This document shows, piece by piece, positions 7,620 through 14,219 of a stretch of 14,219 nucleotides of DNA. Source of the stretch: Bdellovibrionota bacterium. GTDB taxonomy: Bacteria > Bdellovibrionota > Bacteriovoracia > Bacteriovoracales > Bacteriovoracaceae. The stretch's first letter is position 1; each line of letters begins with the position of its first letter. Location: positions 1 through 14,219 of the forward strand of contig JAURQB010000198.1 in NCBI GenBank assembly GCA_030836365.1, read 5' to 3'. The notes under the pieces were generated by a model, which was not told the origin of the DNA, searched no databases, and saw only the letters and a program-made list of their open reading frames with translations. A program made the translations under genes and the position numbers.

Positions 7620-8777
7620 TTATCTATTCAAGATAACCAAAACAAGTGGCAAAACAAAAAACACGATTGCTATGTAAGCGAGACCGTAGAGCTTAGATTT
7701 CTCTACAAGCTTTGCTAAATAACGTGATCCTTTTAATGGAAGCTCTCTCAGTGCGGGAATGGGAAATAAAATCAGCATTCCCATGAAGTTAAAAATGAGG
7801 TGAACGAGAGCAATGGTTAAGCCTGCAATGTTACCTGTCATACTGGCAAGAAGTGCAGTTGCTGTGGTTCCAATGTTTGCTCCAATTGTTACAGGATAGA
7901 TCGCCTCAAGGGTTAAAACACCAGCTCCGGCCATCGGAACAAGAAGAGATGTTGTAATCGAGCTACTTTGAACACTGATGGTAACAAAGATACCAAACAG
8001 AATACTGAAAACTGCATTTTTAGTAAGCACCTTGTCGATGATGCCTGATTTATTAGACTCAACAAGTACTTTCATGTTTTTAACGATCAATGTCAGTGCA
8101 CTGATAATGATGATACCGGCCGCAATGATCATTAGAGCTGGTGCGAGGTCTCCAGATATTTCAACAAGGGTTGATTTTAGTACTTTTACTGGAGGTTTAA
8201 TCATTGCTTTGATTGGAGATTTGTAGGCTACCCCTGTGCTTGTTCCGTAGAGAACGGAGCTGAGCATGGTAGCGAGTTTTTGAATAAGTCCAGTCGCAAG
8301 CTCGAGTGGTAAAAGAATGGCCACTGTGATGATATTAAAGAAGTCATGTACTGTTGCTGCGGCAAATGCTCTTTTAAAGCTTGCTTTGTCGTTTAAGTAA
8401 CCAAGGCTCACTAATGTGTTGGTCACTGAAGTTCCCAGGTTCGCTCCCATGATTAGTGGAACTGCACCTCCAATAGAAACGGTGCCAGCTGAAACAAGGC
8501 CCACAATAATGGATGTTGTCACGGAGGAGCTTTGAAATAAAACGGTGGCGAGCATTCCGGCCATTAAGCCTACAAATGGTTGCTCACCAAGATCGAATAG
8601 AGTTTTAGCGAAGTCGCTTCCCATCATTTTTAAACCGCCAGATAAGGCGCTCACACCAATGAGAAAGACATAGAGCAAGATAACGGTTAGTGATAGTTTT
8701 CCTAAAAGGTAGAGTGCAGTCTGTTGTTCTGGCCGAGCAGTCTCTTCTTTTGGTAGCGATTCCACTTTTGAATTCAT
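7620..8777 (-). CDS. Na+/phosphate symporter family protein (NptA/SLC34 type, no PhoU domain)
   Basis: A 385-residue membrane protein of the Na+/Pi cotransporter family, which couples sodium influx to phosphate movement across the inner membrane. The two inverted-repeat halves are clear. QSSSVTTS (Q82-S89) and QSSSITTS (Q270-S277) are the paired QSSS transport motifs, and each is followed by a matching GAN(L/I)GT segment (about residues 111 and 298). Eight or more hydrophobic segments surround them. The length is that of the SLC34/NptA form; the YjbB-type version of about 540 residues carries an extra C-terminal PhoU-like domain that is absent here, and the protein ends straight after the last membrane segment. 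The ATG at 8777 has AAGGAAC upstream and a good promoter at 8808-8835, so it is probably transcribed alone. Direction of transport (uptake or export) is not decidable. Confidence 0.93.
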   Translation of the reverse strand: MNSKVESLPKEETARPEQQTALYLLGKLSLTVILLYVFLIGVSALSGGLKMMGSDFAKTLFDLGEQPFVGLMAGMLATVLFQSSSVTTSIIVGLVSAGTVSIGGAVPLIMGANLGTSVTNTLVSLGYLNDKASFKRAFAAATVHDFFNIITVAILLPLELATGLIQKLATMLSSVLYGTSTGVAYKSPIKAMIKPPVKVLKSTLVEISGDLAPALMIIAAGIIIISALTLIVKNMKVLVESNKSGIIDKVLTKNAVFSILFGIFVTISVQSSSITTSLLVPMAGAGVLTLEAIYPVTIGANIGTTATALLASMTGNIAGLTIALVHLIFNFMGMLILFPIPALRELPLKGSRYLAKLVEKSKLYGLAYIAIVFFVLPLVLVILNR

Positions 8778-8807
8778 TTTAGTTCCTTGACTAGTTTCAT
8801 ATACTCG

Positions 8808-8835
8808 TTTTTAAAGCATTTATGAGTAGTGTCAA
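8808..8835 (-). promoter_or_regulatory. Candidate sigma70-type promoter for the Na+/phosphate symporter gene
   Basis: Read on the minus strand, TTGACA (8830-8835) is a perfect -35 box and TAAAAA (8808-8813) a fair -10, 16 bases apart. The start point would be near 8801, giving a leader of about 23 bases that contains the AAGGAAC ribosome site. The rest of the 209-base gap to 8986 holds no gene I can see and no hairpin with a T-run to end the upstream SQR transcript. Confidence 0.5.
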
Positions 8836-8986
8836 TGAAGCTAGTGTTTGAAGAATGTTAGGAGTTTGTTAGCTCCCTAGCTTTACTTCTAACTCATTGA
8901 AAATACAGTAATTTGCGCATTGTGTTGTTTTAATCTTACACGAAATCAGTGTTAGGGGGGTGGGAAATACGGAAAGTGGATAATAT

Positions 8987-10165
8987 TTACAATCGTCCCT
9001 TCATCATTCCCAACCAGTAAAGCAGGGGTAAAATGTACTTTTTAAGAATATACATACTTAAGCGCTCTTTTGATTGGTCAATGGGAAAGCTCTCTGTCGG
9101 GAAGCCTTCATAATCAAATTCGGCCAAAATGGGCCGGCCTTTACCCGTGACCAGCGGGCAACTTGTGTAACCGTTGTATTGGCCTTTTAATGTCGTTTTG
9201 GCATCAACCGCAAGAAGGTTTTCTACTAAAATTGGATACTGTTTGCGAATCCCTGCGCCGGTTTTACCTGTGTGTAAACTACTGACATCTCCTAGAGAGA
9301 ACACATTAGGGTATTTTTTGTGCGCGAGCGTGTATTTGTCCACATCTACCCAGCCAGCGTTGTCAGCAAGAGGAGAGTTTTTGACAAAATCTGGTGGGCC
9401 CATTGGTGGGGTTACGTGGATCATTGAATAGGGGTTTTCAATGCGCTCGCCGGTTTGGAGGTGCTCAAAATTAGCGATTTTTTTAGCGGTATCAATTTTA
9501 ACTATATTGACGTGATAGGTTTCATGGATTTTTTTTCGGGCCACTACTTTTTCTAGTGAGTGTCGATATTTCTCCACGCCAAAAATACTGGCCCCTGCGC
9601 TCATAAATTCAACATTGATATTTTCTCTTACCCCATGCTCGCAAAAATGTTCCTCTGCCAAATACATAATTTCTTGAGGGGCCCCACCACATTTTATGGG
9701 TGTATTGGGAAAGGTAATAATAGCGTTGCCATTTTTGGTGTGTTGAATGGTCTCAAACGTTGACTCCACCGTTTCAAAGCTATAATTTGAGCAGACACCG
9801 TTTTTACCGATTGAATCTTTTAGGCCTTCAACCATATCCCAATTGAGTTGAATTCCAGCGGCCACAACGAGGTAGTCATAATTAATTTGTTGGCCGTCCT
9901 CAAGGATAATAGAATTGCTCTCAGGAATAAACTTTATAACTTTTGCTTTTATCTAATTAATTCCGTCAGGAATCAAGTCCTCCATCTTTTTTTTTGTCTC
10001 TTCTTTGTTTGTGAGACCGGCGCCCACGAGTGTCCATAAGGGCCGGTAGTAATGAAATGAACTGGGTTCGATAATGGTAATATCCCAACTGGAGCGCTCT
10101 CTTTTAAGCTTTGCTGCCGTTGAAATACCGCCTGTTCCACCACCAATAATGATTACTTTTTTCAT
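8987..10165 (-). pseudogene. sqr: Type II sulfide:quinone oxidoreductase, broken by one in-frame TAG
   Basis: SQR is a membrane-associated FAD enzyme that oxidises sulfide and passes electrons to quinone. This reading frame, 392 codons plus stop, matches the mitochondrial-type (SQRDL) branch along its whole length. The FAD-binding GGGTGG (residues 8-13) sits at the start, FHYYRPLWTLVGAG follows, and the two redox cysteines are C159 in TPIKCGGAP and C336 in YTSCPLVTG. LHVTPPMGPP, AGWVDVDK and FDQSKERLSMY are also present. The frame is cut by TAG at codon 71 (9953-9955), between PDGIN and IKAKV. Relatives have Trp here (ExxWIK), so a TGG-to-TAG change explains it. The frame is intact on both sides, with no shift. 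The second part has only a GTG at 9863-9865 with no ribosome site, so it is unlikely to be made separately. GGGAGA precedes the ATG. The options are a recent nonsense mutation, a sequence error or readthrough; four other genes here end in TAG, so codon reassignment is unlikely. Confidence 0.88.
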
Positions 10166-10255
10166 CCATTCTCCCTTGTGATGTGAAAATTCTAATTTAT
10201 TACCGCTAAATAAAATATGATGGAGATAAACTTTTTAGGTGGTATTTTCCCCGTG

Positions 10256-10302
10256 AAATCAATTTTTCTTTTGTGAAATAATAAGACAAATCCAATTTTT
10301 CT
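10256..10302 (+). repeat. Imperfect direct repeat in the promoter region of the lipoprotein/exported-protein unit
   Basis: AAATCAATTTTTCT (10256-10269) recurs with one inserted base as AAATCCAATTTTTCT (10288-10302). In addition GTGAAAT occurs at 10253-10259 and 10273-10279. The block sits directly before the ribosome site of the gene at 10313, in the divergent gap shared with the SQR gene. It could be a repeated regulator site, or chance in AT-rich DNA. No convincing -35/-10 pair stands out. Confidence 0.35.
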
Positions 10303-10312
10303 AGGAGGGAAA

Positions 10313-10498
10313 ATGAGAAAAACATTAACGCGTCTTTTTGCGTTGGGAGCTGTCGCCTTGATGCTCGTCAGCTGCGGTGGTGACTCGGGAACAACGGCAG
10401 GTAGTGGAACAGGTTCTGGTGTGTCAACAGATTGTACTGATTCAAGTTCAACATCTTCACTTCCGTCGTGTGTGCGAACGGACATGAGTTACGAGTAA
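10313..10498 (+). CDS. Small Ser/Thr/Gly-rich lipoprotein of unknown function
   Basis: A 61-residue precursor with a clear lipoprotein signal: MRKTLTR, a hydrophobic stretch (LFALGAVALM) and the lipobox LVSC, with lipidated Cys21. The mature part is only 41 residues. It is low in complexity (Gly, Ser, Thr and Asp), without Lys, and has two more cysteines that may form a disulfide. It looks like a flexible surface or periplasmic tether rather than an enzyme. A strong AGGAGG lies just before the ATG. The gene is followed after 10 bases by a second exported protein whose ribosome site overlaps this stop codon, so the pair is almost certainly one transcript and perhaps translationally coupled. 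I do not recognise a family. Confidence 0.78.
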   Translation: MRKTLTRLFALGAVALMLVSCGGDSGTTAGSGTGSGVSTDCTDSSSTSSLPSCVRTDMSYE

Positions 10499-10502
10499 GG
10501 AG
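10497..10502 (+). promoter_or_regulatory. Ribosome binding site overlapping the upstream stop codon
   Basis: AAGGAG begins inside the TAA stop (10496-10498) of the lipoprotein gene and lies six bases before the ATG at 10509. Ribosomes ending the first gene would pause over the start site of the second, which suggests translational coupling and fixes the downstream start. Confidence 0.7.
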
Positions 10503-10508
10503 AACGAC

Positions 10509-11972
10509 ATGAAATATTTAGTATCCGTATTTTTAAGTTTTGGTCTTCTCGTGATGACGGCCAATATTTCCACCACGCCAAAGAAAAAAGTATCCAAAAA
10601 CTTTTTTCAAAAAAGACTGGAGCGTCTTGGAAAAGGTTTTTTGACGATTCCGCTTCCAAATGGAAAGGAAATGAACCTCAATCTCATTAAAAATGCCCAC
10701 GCAGAAGAAAGTGCCTGTGATCAAGTTTTAGATGCTGTTGATCAAGGCGCACCACAATACACAGCTGGTGCGCTTGGATATTTTAACGGGGTTCTTTATA
10801 TTTTAAATAATAGAACCGCTGCTGATGTCGAAAATGTTTTCTGTCACTTTGTGAACACCATGGGAATGGACGGAAGTGATGGAGAAACAGATCCTGTTGA
10901 AATACAAGAAGATGGTGGAACGATGTACGTTAAAGTAACGATTTCATCTCCTGCAGAGGCTTTTGCATCGACTAATGGCTATTCCAAAAAAGCTGTCGTC
11001 GAAGTTTCAGAGGATGATTCGACGTATATTACCTACATGACCATGTGGTGGGGATTTGCAGAAGGAATTACCGACACAACCAAAACGAAGGGGTATTTAA
11101 TTGAGGGATCTCCAATGACTCTTGGAGGAACTCGAGCAAATTACATGCAATGGGATTTGACGGGAACGAACCAAACAGGGCGTTTTCTTTCAACGGAATT
11201 TCCCAGTGCCGAAAAGGCAGAAATGTCAACGATTACGCCAGCAAACTACTGGATGGCCGCTGGTGGTGTTGGGTTTGATCGCATTACATATGGACGCTTT
11301 GTTCTTAACACAGAAACAGATGTTGTTTCTATCCAAGGGATGTCAATCGAAGAGGAAAGAAAGCAAGGAAATCCAGCCTCTGAGTACGGTTGTTTTAAAA
11401 TTCTTGGTACAGGTGTAAAAGGTGGAATGATGGTCATTGCAAAAACAAGAGATGACCATTCTTCAGATGATACAACGTACGCTTCATTAGATTATGGTTT
11501 CGCTCAGCGAGGGCATTTTGCGACAGGGACATCAGATGCACTTGCTCAGCAAAAAACAATTGAAAATCTAGATGCTGCGTGTATGCCAGACTTAACAGAT
11601 ACACCAAACCTTGTGGCTAATATGAATGACCCAGGGGGAAGTGTAACTGATTGGCGGGACAATTTAATTGCGGCCATTAACGTCAGTGCTTCAAATACAA
11701 TTGATGATACAACAACGATCTTTGATTTAAGTTGTGCGGAATTAGCTGGTATGGATGGTTCAGGTAAAGCATTCGATATCGCAAATGGGACAACTTGGGT
11801 TGATTTCTCAAATGCACCAGCAGATGTTTTTGGAAGCACTATTGCTGCCTCAGATGACAGTGATTTGACAGCGCCAACGGCCGCGGAATTGTGCTCTAAT
11901 GTGAATGAGACAACAAAGATTGATTCCAACTCTAAGTGTTATTGTCCAGATGGAACGATTGCAGCTCCATAG
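10509..11972 (+). CDS. Exported acidic protein of unknown family
   Basis: I recognise no family. The 487-residue protein starts with a signal sequence (residues 1-20, LVSVFLSFGLLVMTA). A basic stretch of about 40 residues follows (KKKVSKNFFQKRLERLGKGF) and then NAHA|EESAC, where A63-H64-A65 looks like a signal-peptidase-style AXA site far from the hydrophobic core. It could mark a propeptide end. From E66 on the chain is acidic, rich in Thr, Ser, Gly, Asp and aromatic residues, and probably beta-rich, with scattered cysteines (first C70, last pair CYC near the end) suited to disulfides outside the cytoplasm. There is no catalytic motif. It is the second gene of a two-gene unit with the lipoprotein at 10313 and is followed by a strong terminator, consistent with a well-expressed surface, periplasmic or secreted protein. 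The function is open. Confidence 0.82.
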   Translation: MKYLVSVFLSFGLLVMTANISTTPKKKVSKNFFQKRLERLGKGFLTIPLPNGKEMNLNLIKNAHAEESACDQVLDAVDQGAPQYTAGALGYFNGVLYILNNRTAADVENVFCHFVNTMGMDGSDGETDPVEIQEDGGTMYVKVTISSPAEAFASTNGYSKKAVVEVSEDDSTYITYMTMWWGFAEGITDTTKTKGYLIEGSPMTLGGTRANYMQWDLTGTNQTGRFLSTEFPSAEKAEMSTITPANYWMAAGGVGFDRITYGRFVLNTETDVVSIQGMSIEEERKQGNPASEYGCFKILGTGVKGGMMVIAKTRDDHSSDDTTYASLDYGFAQRGHFATGTSDALAQQKTIENLDAACMPDLTDTPNLVANMNDPGGSVTDWRDNLIAAINVSASNTIDDTTTIFDLSCAELAGMDGSGKAFDIANGTTWVDFSNAPADVFGSTIAASDDSDLTAPTAAELCSNVNETTKIDSNSKCYCPDGTIAAP

Positions 11973-12001
11973 GTCGAGATTCAATTTGATGAATAAATAT
12001 A

Positions 12002-12028
12002 GGGAGCGTCAAAAACGCTCCCTTTTTT
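12002..12028 (+). terminator. Intrinsic (Rho-independent) terminator
   Basis: GGGAGCGT (12002-12009), a five-base loop CAAAA and ACGCTCCC (12015-12022) form a perfect 8-bp GC-rich stem followed by six T. It lies 30 bases after the stop at 11972 and ends the two-gene unit begun at 10313. It is the only textbook terminator I see in the window. Confidence 0.95.
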
Positions 12029-12049
12029 GTCTAAGATATTGAAATAATA

Positions 12050-12076
12050 TTGTTTTAAGGGCGTGACCCTTATAGT
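12050..12076 (+). promoter_or_regulatory. Candidate promoter with a 6-bp dyad in its spacer
   Basis: TTGTTT (12050-12055) and TATAGT (12071-12076) are separated by 15 bases. The spacer is almost filled by the perfect inverted repeat TAAGGG-cgtga-CCCTTA (12056-12072). It lies after the terminator and 70 bases before the serine-protease start. It may be a promoter with an operator, or a weak second hairpin terminator because some T residues follow. Both readings are inference. Confidence 0.35.
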
Positions 12077-12145
12077 TTTTACCAACTCCTTGAGAAAAAT
12101 ACGGCACATGTTAATGTGGGGCGTTATTTTCTTAAGGACGTTTGT

Positions 12146-13954
12146 ATGTTGAAAAACTTCACATTATTTTTCTGGGTGATGGCCCTATTGCCCCAACTTA
12201 GTTTTTCCGCCAAAAAATCGGTCAATCCCAAACACCTCTTGCAAGAACTTCACTACCTCTATAAAAGTATCGATCTCGATACCTCTTTTGATTCGGTTAC
12301 TCTAAAAGGCCCTTCACACATAGAAGAAAATCAATTTGATCCAAACGGACGAATCAGCACTCTTCCTATTGAGGAGTACCTCAAGCAACTCTCTCTTTCG
12401 CAAAGTATTTTTCCCGCAACCACGGGGAGTGGGCGAGGTGCAGGTAGTGCTTTTTATGTGGGGGGAAACTTCATTCTCACCAACAAACACGTTGCCGAAA
12501 CGACTTACGAAAAAAAGGAATGTGGTGAATTTAACATAAAAGTAGAAGTACCTTTTAAAGAAGCCGTCCAATGTAAAAAGGTTCACTACTGCTCTAGGTT
12601 TTACGATTTTTGTCTCATTGAAATGCAAAACTTCTCAAACGGTGACCCTTTGGCAAAGCACCTTCCAGCTCTTGAATTTGCCAACACTGCAGATAAACCG
12701 TACCTCTATAATATTTATGGCATCGGCAACTCTGTTGATCTGGGGATTCAAGGGGCGAAGGGGGATCATCTTTACCGAATTTATGAGGGCGGGAAATTTT
12801 TATTCGTTCACTATGTGCCTTCATTTCCAGGCTCCTCAGGTAGTCCACTTTTAAATGAGCGGGGTAAAGTTGTCGGAATCAATTTCGCGCAAAACATCCT
12901 GTGGCGTGGAGGCCCAACCATTATGGAGTCATTGGGTTCTAAAAACTTTGCCGTTCCAATGGACACAATGTTGGGTACGTTAAAAACGGGAGTTAGTGCT
13001 GAAATTTTTGAACAACTAGGTCACTCAAAAATAAAACATGTTTCAGCGCGTGTGTTGAAAAAACAGTTGAAAAAAGTGAATCAGCTAATGTACGCAGATG
13101 GTGAGTTTGAGCGAGTCCTTCATTTTTTAAAAGAGCATAATACACTTGATAAATTAAATTCAATTGATCTCGCGGAGCTAGAGCAAACCAATCTTTATGA
13201 TTTAGTTAACGAGCTTGGTATTGAAAATCCTAGCGAGAAGGGATTTGTAAAAATTGCCCTAGTTGACCAAAGGCCACTATACGCCAAGGTCGCAAAGGTA
13301 ATCAAAAGAGAGCTCATTGATGGGCACATTCAAGTACTAAAAAATAAAACAACATATTTTAGCGCGATCAGTGAATGTCGAAATACGTTAAGTGTCGACG
13401 GGTGTTTATTTAATAAATTGTTTCGCCCATATTATGATCAAGTTTTTTCGAGCTTGCCTCTAAGTGATGGCCAAAAGGAAACAGTTTGGAACATGTTGGC
13501 TGAAATTATTAGTAGTTCCACTTCAGAGCTCTTTATTTACTCCGCCAAAGAGGTGGACGTAAATCGCGCCATGTTGGCGATTAAAGAAATGAGTGACATG
13601 GATTATTTCTCCAAGTGCGTGAAATACCAAAAAGAAAAATTCACTCATGTATATCCCGGACATTGTAAGGATGTAACAAGGGAAATTTTAAACGACGTGA
13701 AATATGATGATGTCAGTGTTGAGTTGATCGAATCAGTTTATTCCCACTTCTTAGATTCAGATGAGTTTAGAAAAATTGCAAAAAGTTTTTCTCAGCAAGT
13801 TACGCAAAGAGATTTTCCTTGTCTGTTTAATAATCGTATTTGTGAAAACTTTCAGTATAAGAAACTTATTTCCTTTTGGGAATATAATCGTGAGTTAACC
13901 GATCTTCAACGAGAAGAATTAAGATACGGACTCGTTCGAAAACATAAAAGATAA
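12146..13954 (+). CDS. Secreted trypsin-like (S1 family) serine protease with a cysteine-paired C-terminal region
   Basis: The protein has 602 residues from the ATG at 12146, which has AAGGA seven bases upstream and opens straight into a signal peptide (residues about 1-22, FTLFFWVMALLPQLSFSA). An in-frame GTG at 12116 lacks such support. Residues about 23-85 form a pro-region shared with the next gene. The protease domain (about 86-255) shows GAGSAFYVGGNFILTNKHV with catalytic H115, YDFCLIE with D154, and PGSSGSPL with the nucleophile S231, followed by GKVVGINFA, so the triad is complete. The C-terminal 340 residues match nothing I know. They are mostly helical in character and hold three cysteine pairs, C411/C420, C491/C507 and C559/C566, spaced about 70-80 residues apart, possibly a repeat. 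It should act outside the cytoplasm; the target is unknown. A second paralogue starts 25 bases after the stop, so the two are probably one operon. Confidence 0.88.
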   Translation: MLKNFTLFFWVMALLPQLSFSAKKSVNPKHLLQELHYLYKSIDLDTSFDSVTLKGPSHIEENQFDPNGRISTLPIEEYLKQLSLSQSIFPATTGSGRGAGSAFYVGGNFILTNKHVAETTYEKKECGEFNIKVEVPFKEAVQCKKVHYCSRFYDFCLIEMQNFSNGDPLAKHLPALEFANTADKPYLYNIYGIGNSVDLGIQGAKGDHLYRIYEGGKFLFVHYVPSFPGSSGSPLLNERGKVVGINFAQNILWRGGPTIMESLGSKNFAVPMDTMLGTLKTGVSAEIFEQLGHSKIKHVSARVLKKQLKKVNQLMYADGEFERVLHFLKEHNTLDKLNSIDLAELEQTNLYDLVNELGIENPSEKGFVKIALVDQRPLYAKVAKVIKRELIDGHIQVLKNKTTYFSAISECRNTLSVDGCLFNKLFRPYYDQVFSSLPLSDGQKETVWNMLAEIISSSTSELFIYSAKEVDVNRAMLAIKEMSDMDYFSKCVKYQKEKFTHVYPGHCKDVTREILNDVKYDDVSVELIESVYSHFLDSDEFRKIAKSFSQQVTQRDFPCLFNNRICENFQYKKLISFWEYNRELTDLQREELRYGLVRKHKR

Positions 13955-13979
13955 AGAGAAAAATAAAAGAGAGATAACG

Positions 13980-14219
13980 ATGATGAAAAAAAAGTTAATG
14001 ATAGTGCCGCTTCTGATTGTGTGTTTTGTTTCGATGGCCGCAAAAAAGTCGGTGAACACAAAATTTTTAAGTCAAAACCTGCATTATCTGCATAAAAAAA
14101 TTGACATTGATCCAGGATTTCAATTTGTGAATCTTGTTGGCCCAGAAAGTCTTGGCCGAAAAAGATACGACGATGATGGAAAAAAAACTAGTCTTCCAAT
14201 TGATGAATTTATCAAACAA
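13980..14219 (+). CDS. Paralogue of the preceding S1 protease, N-terminal part only (runs off window)
   Basis: Eighty codons are open from ATGATG at 13980 to the window end. A signal peptide (KKLMIVPLLIVCFVSMA) leads into AKKSVN, and the next 60 residues align without gaps to residues from Ala22 of the preceding protease, with about 30 identities by eye. Shared blocks are AKKSVN, LHYL, the ID-D pattern, GP and LPI-E--KQ. It is therefore a tandem duplicate and probably also a secreted serine protease, but the catalytic region lies beyond the window, so activity is inferred. The ribosome site is weak (AGAGAGA). The gap of 25 bases from the previous stop suggests co-transcription. Confidence 0.8.
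   Translation, partial: MMKKKLMIVPLLIVCFVSMAAKKSVNTKFLSQNLHYLHKKIDIDPGFQFVNLVGPESLGRKRYDDDGKKTSLPIDEFIKQ

Noticed and set aside
7620..8777. Plus-strand open frame at 7978-8226 inside the symporter gene
   Set aside because: It is an antisense shadow of the QSSS-motif transporter, with no ribosome site and no protein-like features.
8858..8885. Imperfect hairpin TAGGAG...CTCCCTA between the SQR and symporter genes, considered as a terminator
   Set aside because: The stem has a bulge and no T-run follows on either strand.
9863..9865. Separate gene starting at this GTG as the C-terminal half of SQR
   Set aside because: No ribosome site is present, and the bases from the TAG to the GTG encode conserved SQR sequence (DYLVVAAG) in the same frame, so this is one interrupted gene.
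9953..9955. TAG reassigned to an amino acid in this genome
   Set aside because: Four other genes in the window (ending at 1370, 6339, 7613 and 11972) stop at TAG at sensible places.
10196..10214. TTTATT-N7-AATAAA dyad upstream of the SQR gene
   Set aside because: Short and pure A/T, so of little weight in an AT-rich gap, although it sits in a plausible promoter region.
12116..12145. GTG start ten codons upstream of the serine protease
   Set aside because: No ribosome site precedes it, while the ATG at 12146 has AAGGA at good spacing and gives a normal signal peptide.

Overview
The window looks like a piece of chromosome from a moderately low-GC Gram-negative bacterium. My best guess is a Bdellovibrio-and-like organism (Bacteriovoracales). 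That rests on an inferred combination: many exported proteins of unknown family, a mitochondrial-type sulfide:quinone oxidoreductase, secreted S1 proteases and AT-rich codon use. No marker gene is present to prove it. I see no tRNA, rRNA, IS element, phage gene or CRISPR array, and no gene-free stretch longer than about 210 bases.

Layout from left to right. At 1-771 (minus, cut by the window edge) lies a periplasmic ferric-iron-binding protein of an ABC importer, with a perfect 7-bp inverted repeat just upstream. A small putative lipoprotein (882-1370), a 795-residue exported protein ending in an HEXXH metallopeptidase-like motif (1487-3874), a membrane-anchored penicillin-acylase-family N-terminal-serine hydrolase (3955-6339) and an MFS transporter (6408-7613) all run rightwards. 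The MFS gene converges, with 6 bp between the stops, on a leftward Na+/phosphate symporter gene (7620-8777). Further right on the minus strand is a type II sulfide:quinone oxidoreductase gene (8987-10165), interrupted by a single in-frame TAG at codon 71.

Divergent from it, a two-gene unit encodes a 61-residue lipoprotein and a 487-residue exported protein of unknown family (10313-11972), closed by a textbook intrinsic terminator. The right end holds a secreted trypsin-like serine protease with a cysteine-paired C-terminal region (12146-13954) and, 25 bases on, the start of a close paralogue that runs off the window.

Most of the genes handle envelope, periplasmic or membrane functions: iron and phosphate uptake, efflux, secreted or periplasmic hydrolases, and lipoproteins. 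I see no single pathway linking them all. The units that look truly co-transcribed are 10313-11972 and the protease pair. The items most worth a second look are the nonsense codon in the otherwise intact SQR gene, the cysteine-pair repeats in the protease C-terminus, the metallopeptidase-like 795-residue protein, and a clear excess of the palindrome GGCC across the window.
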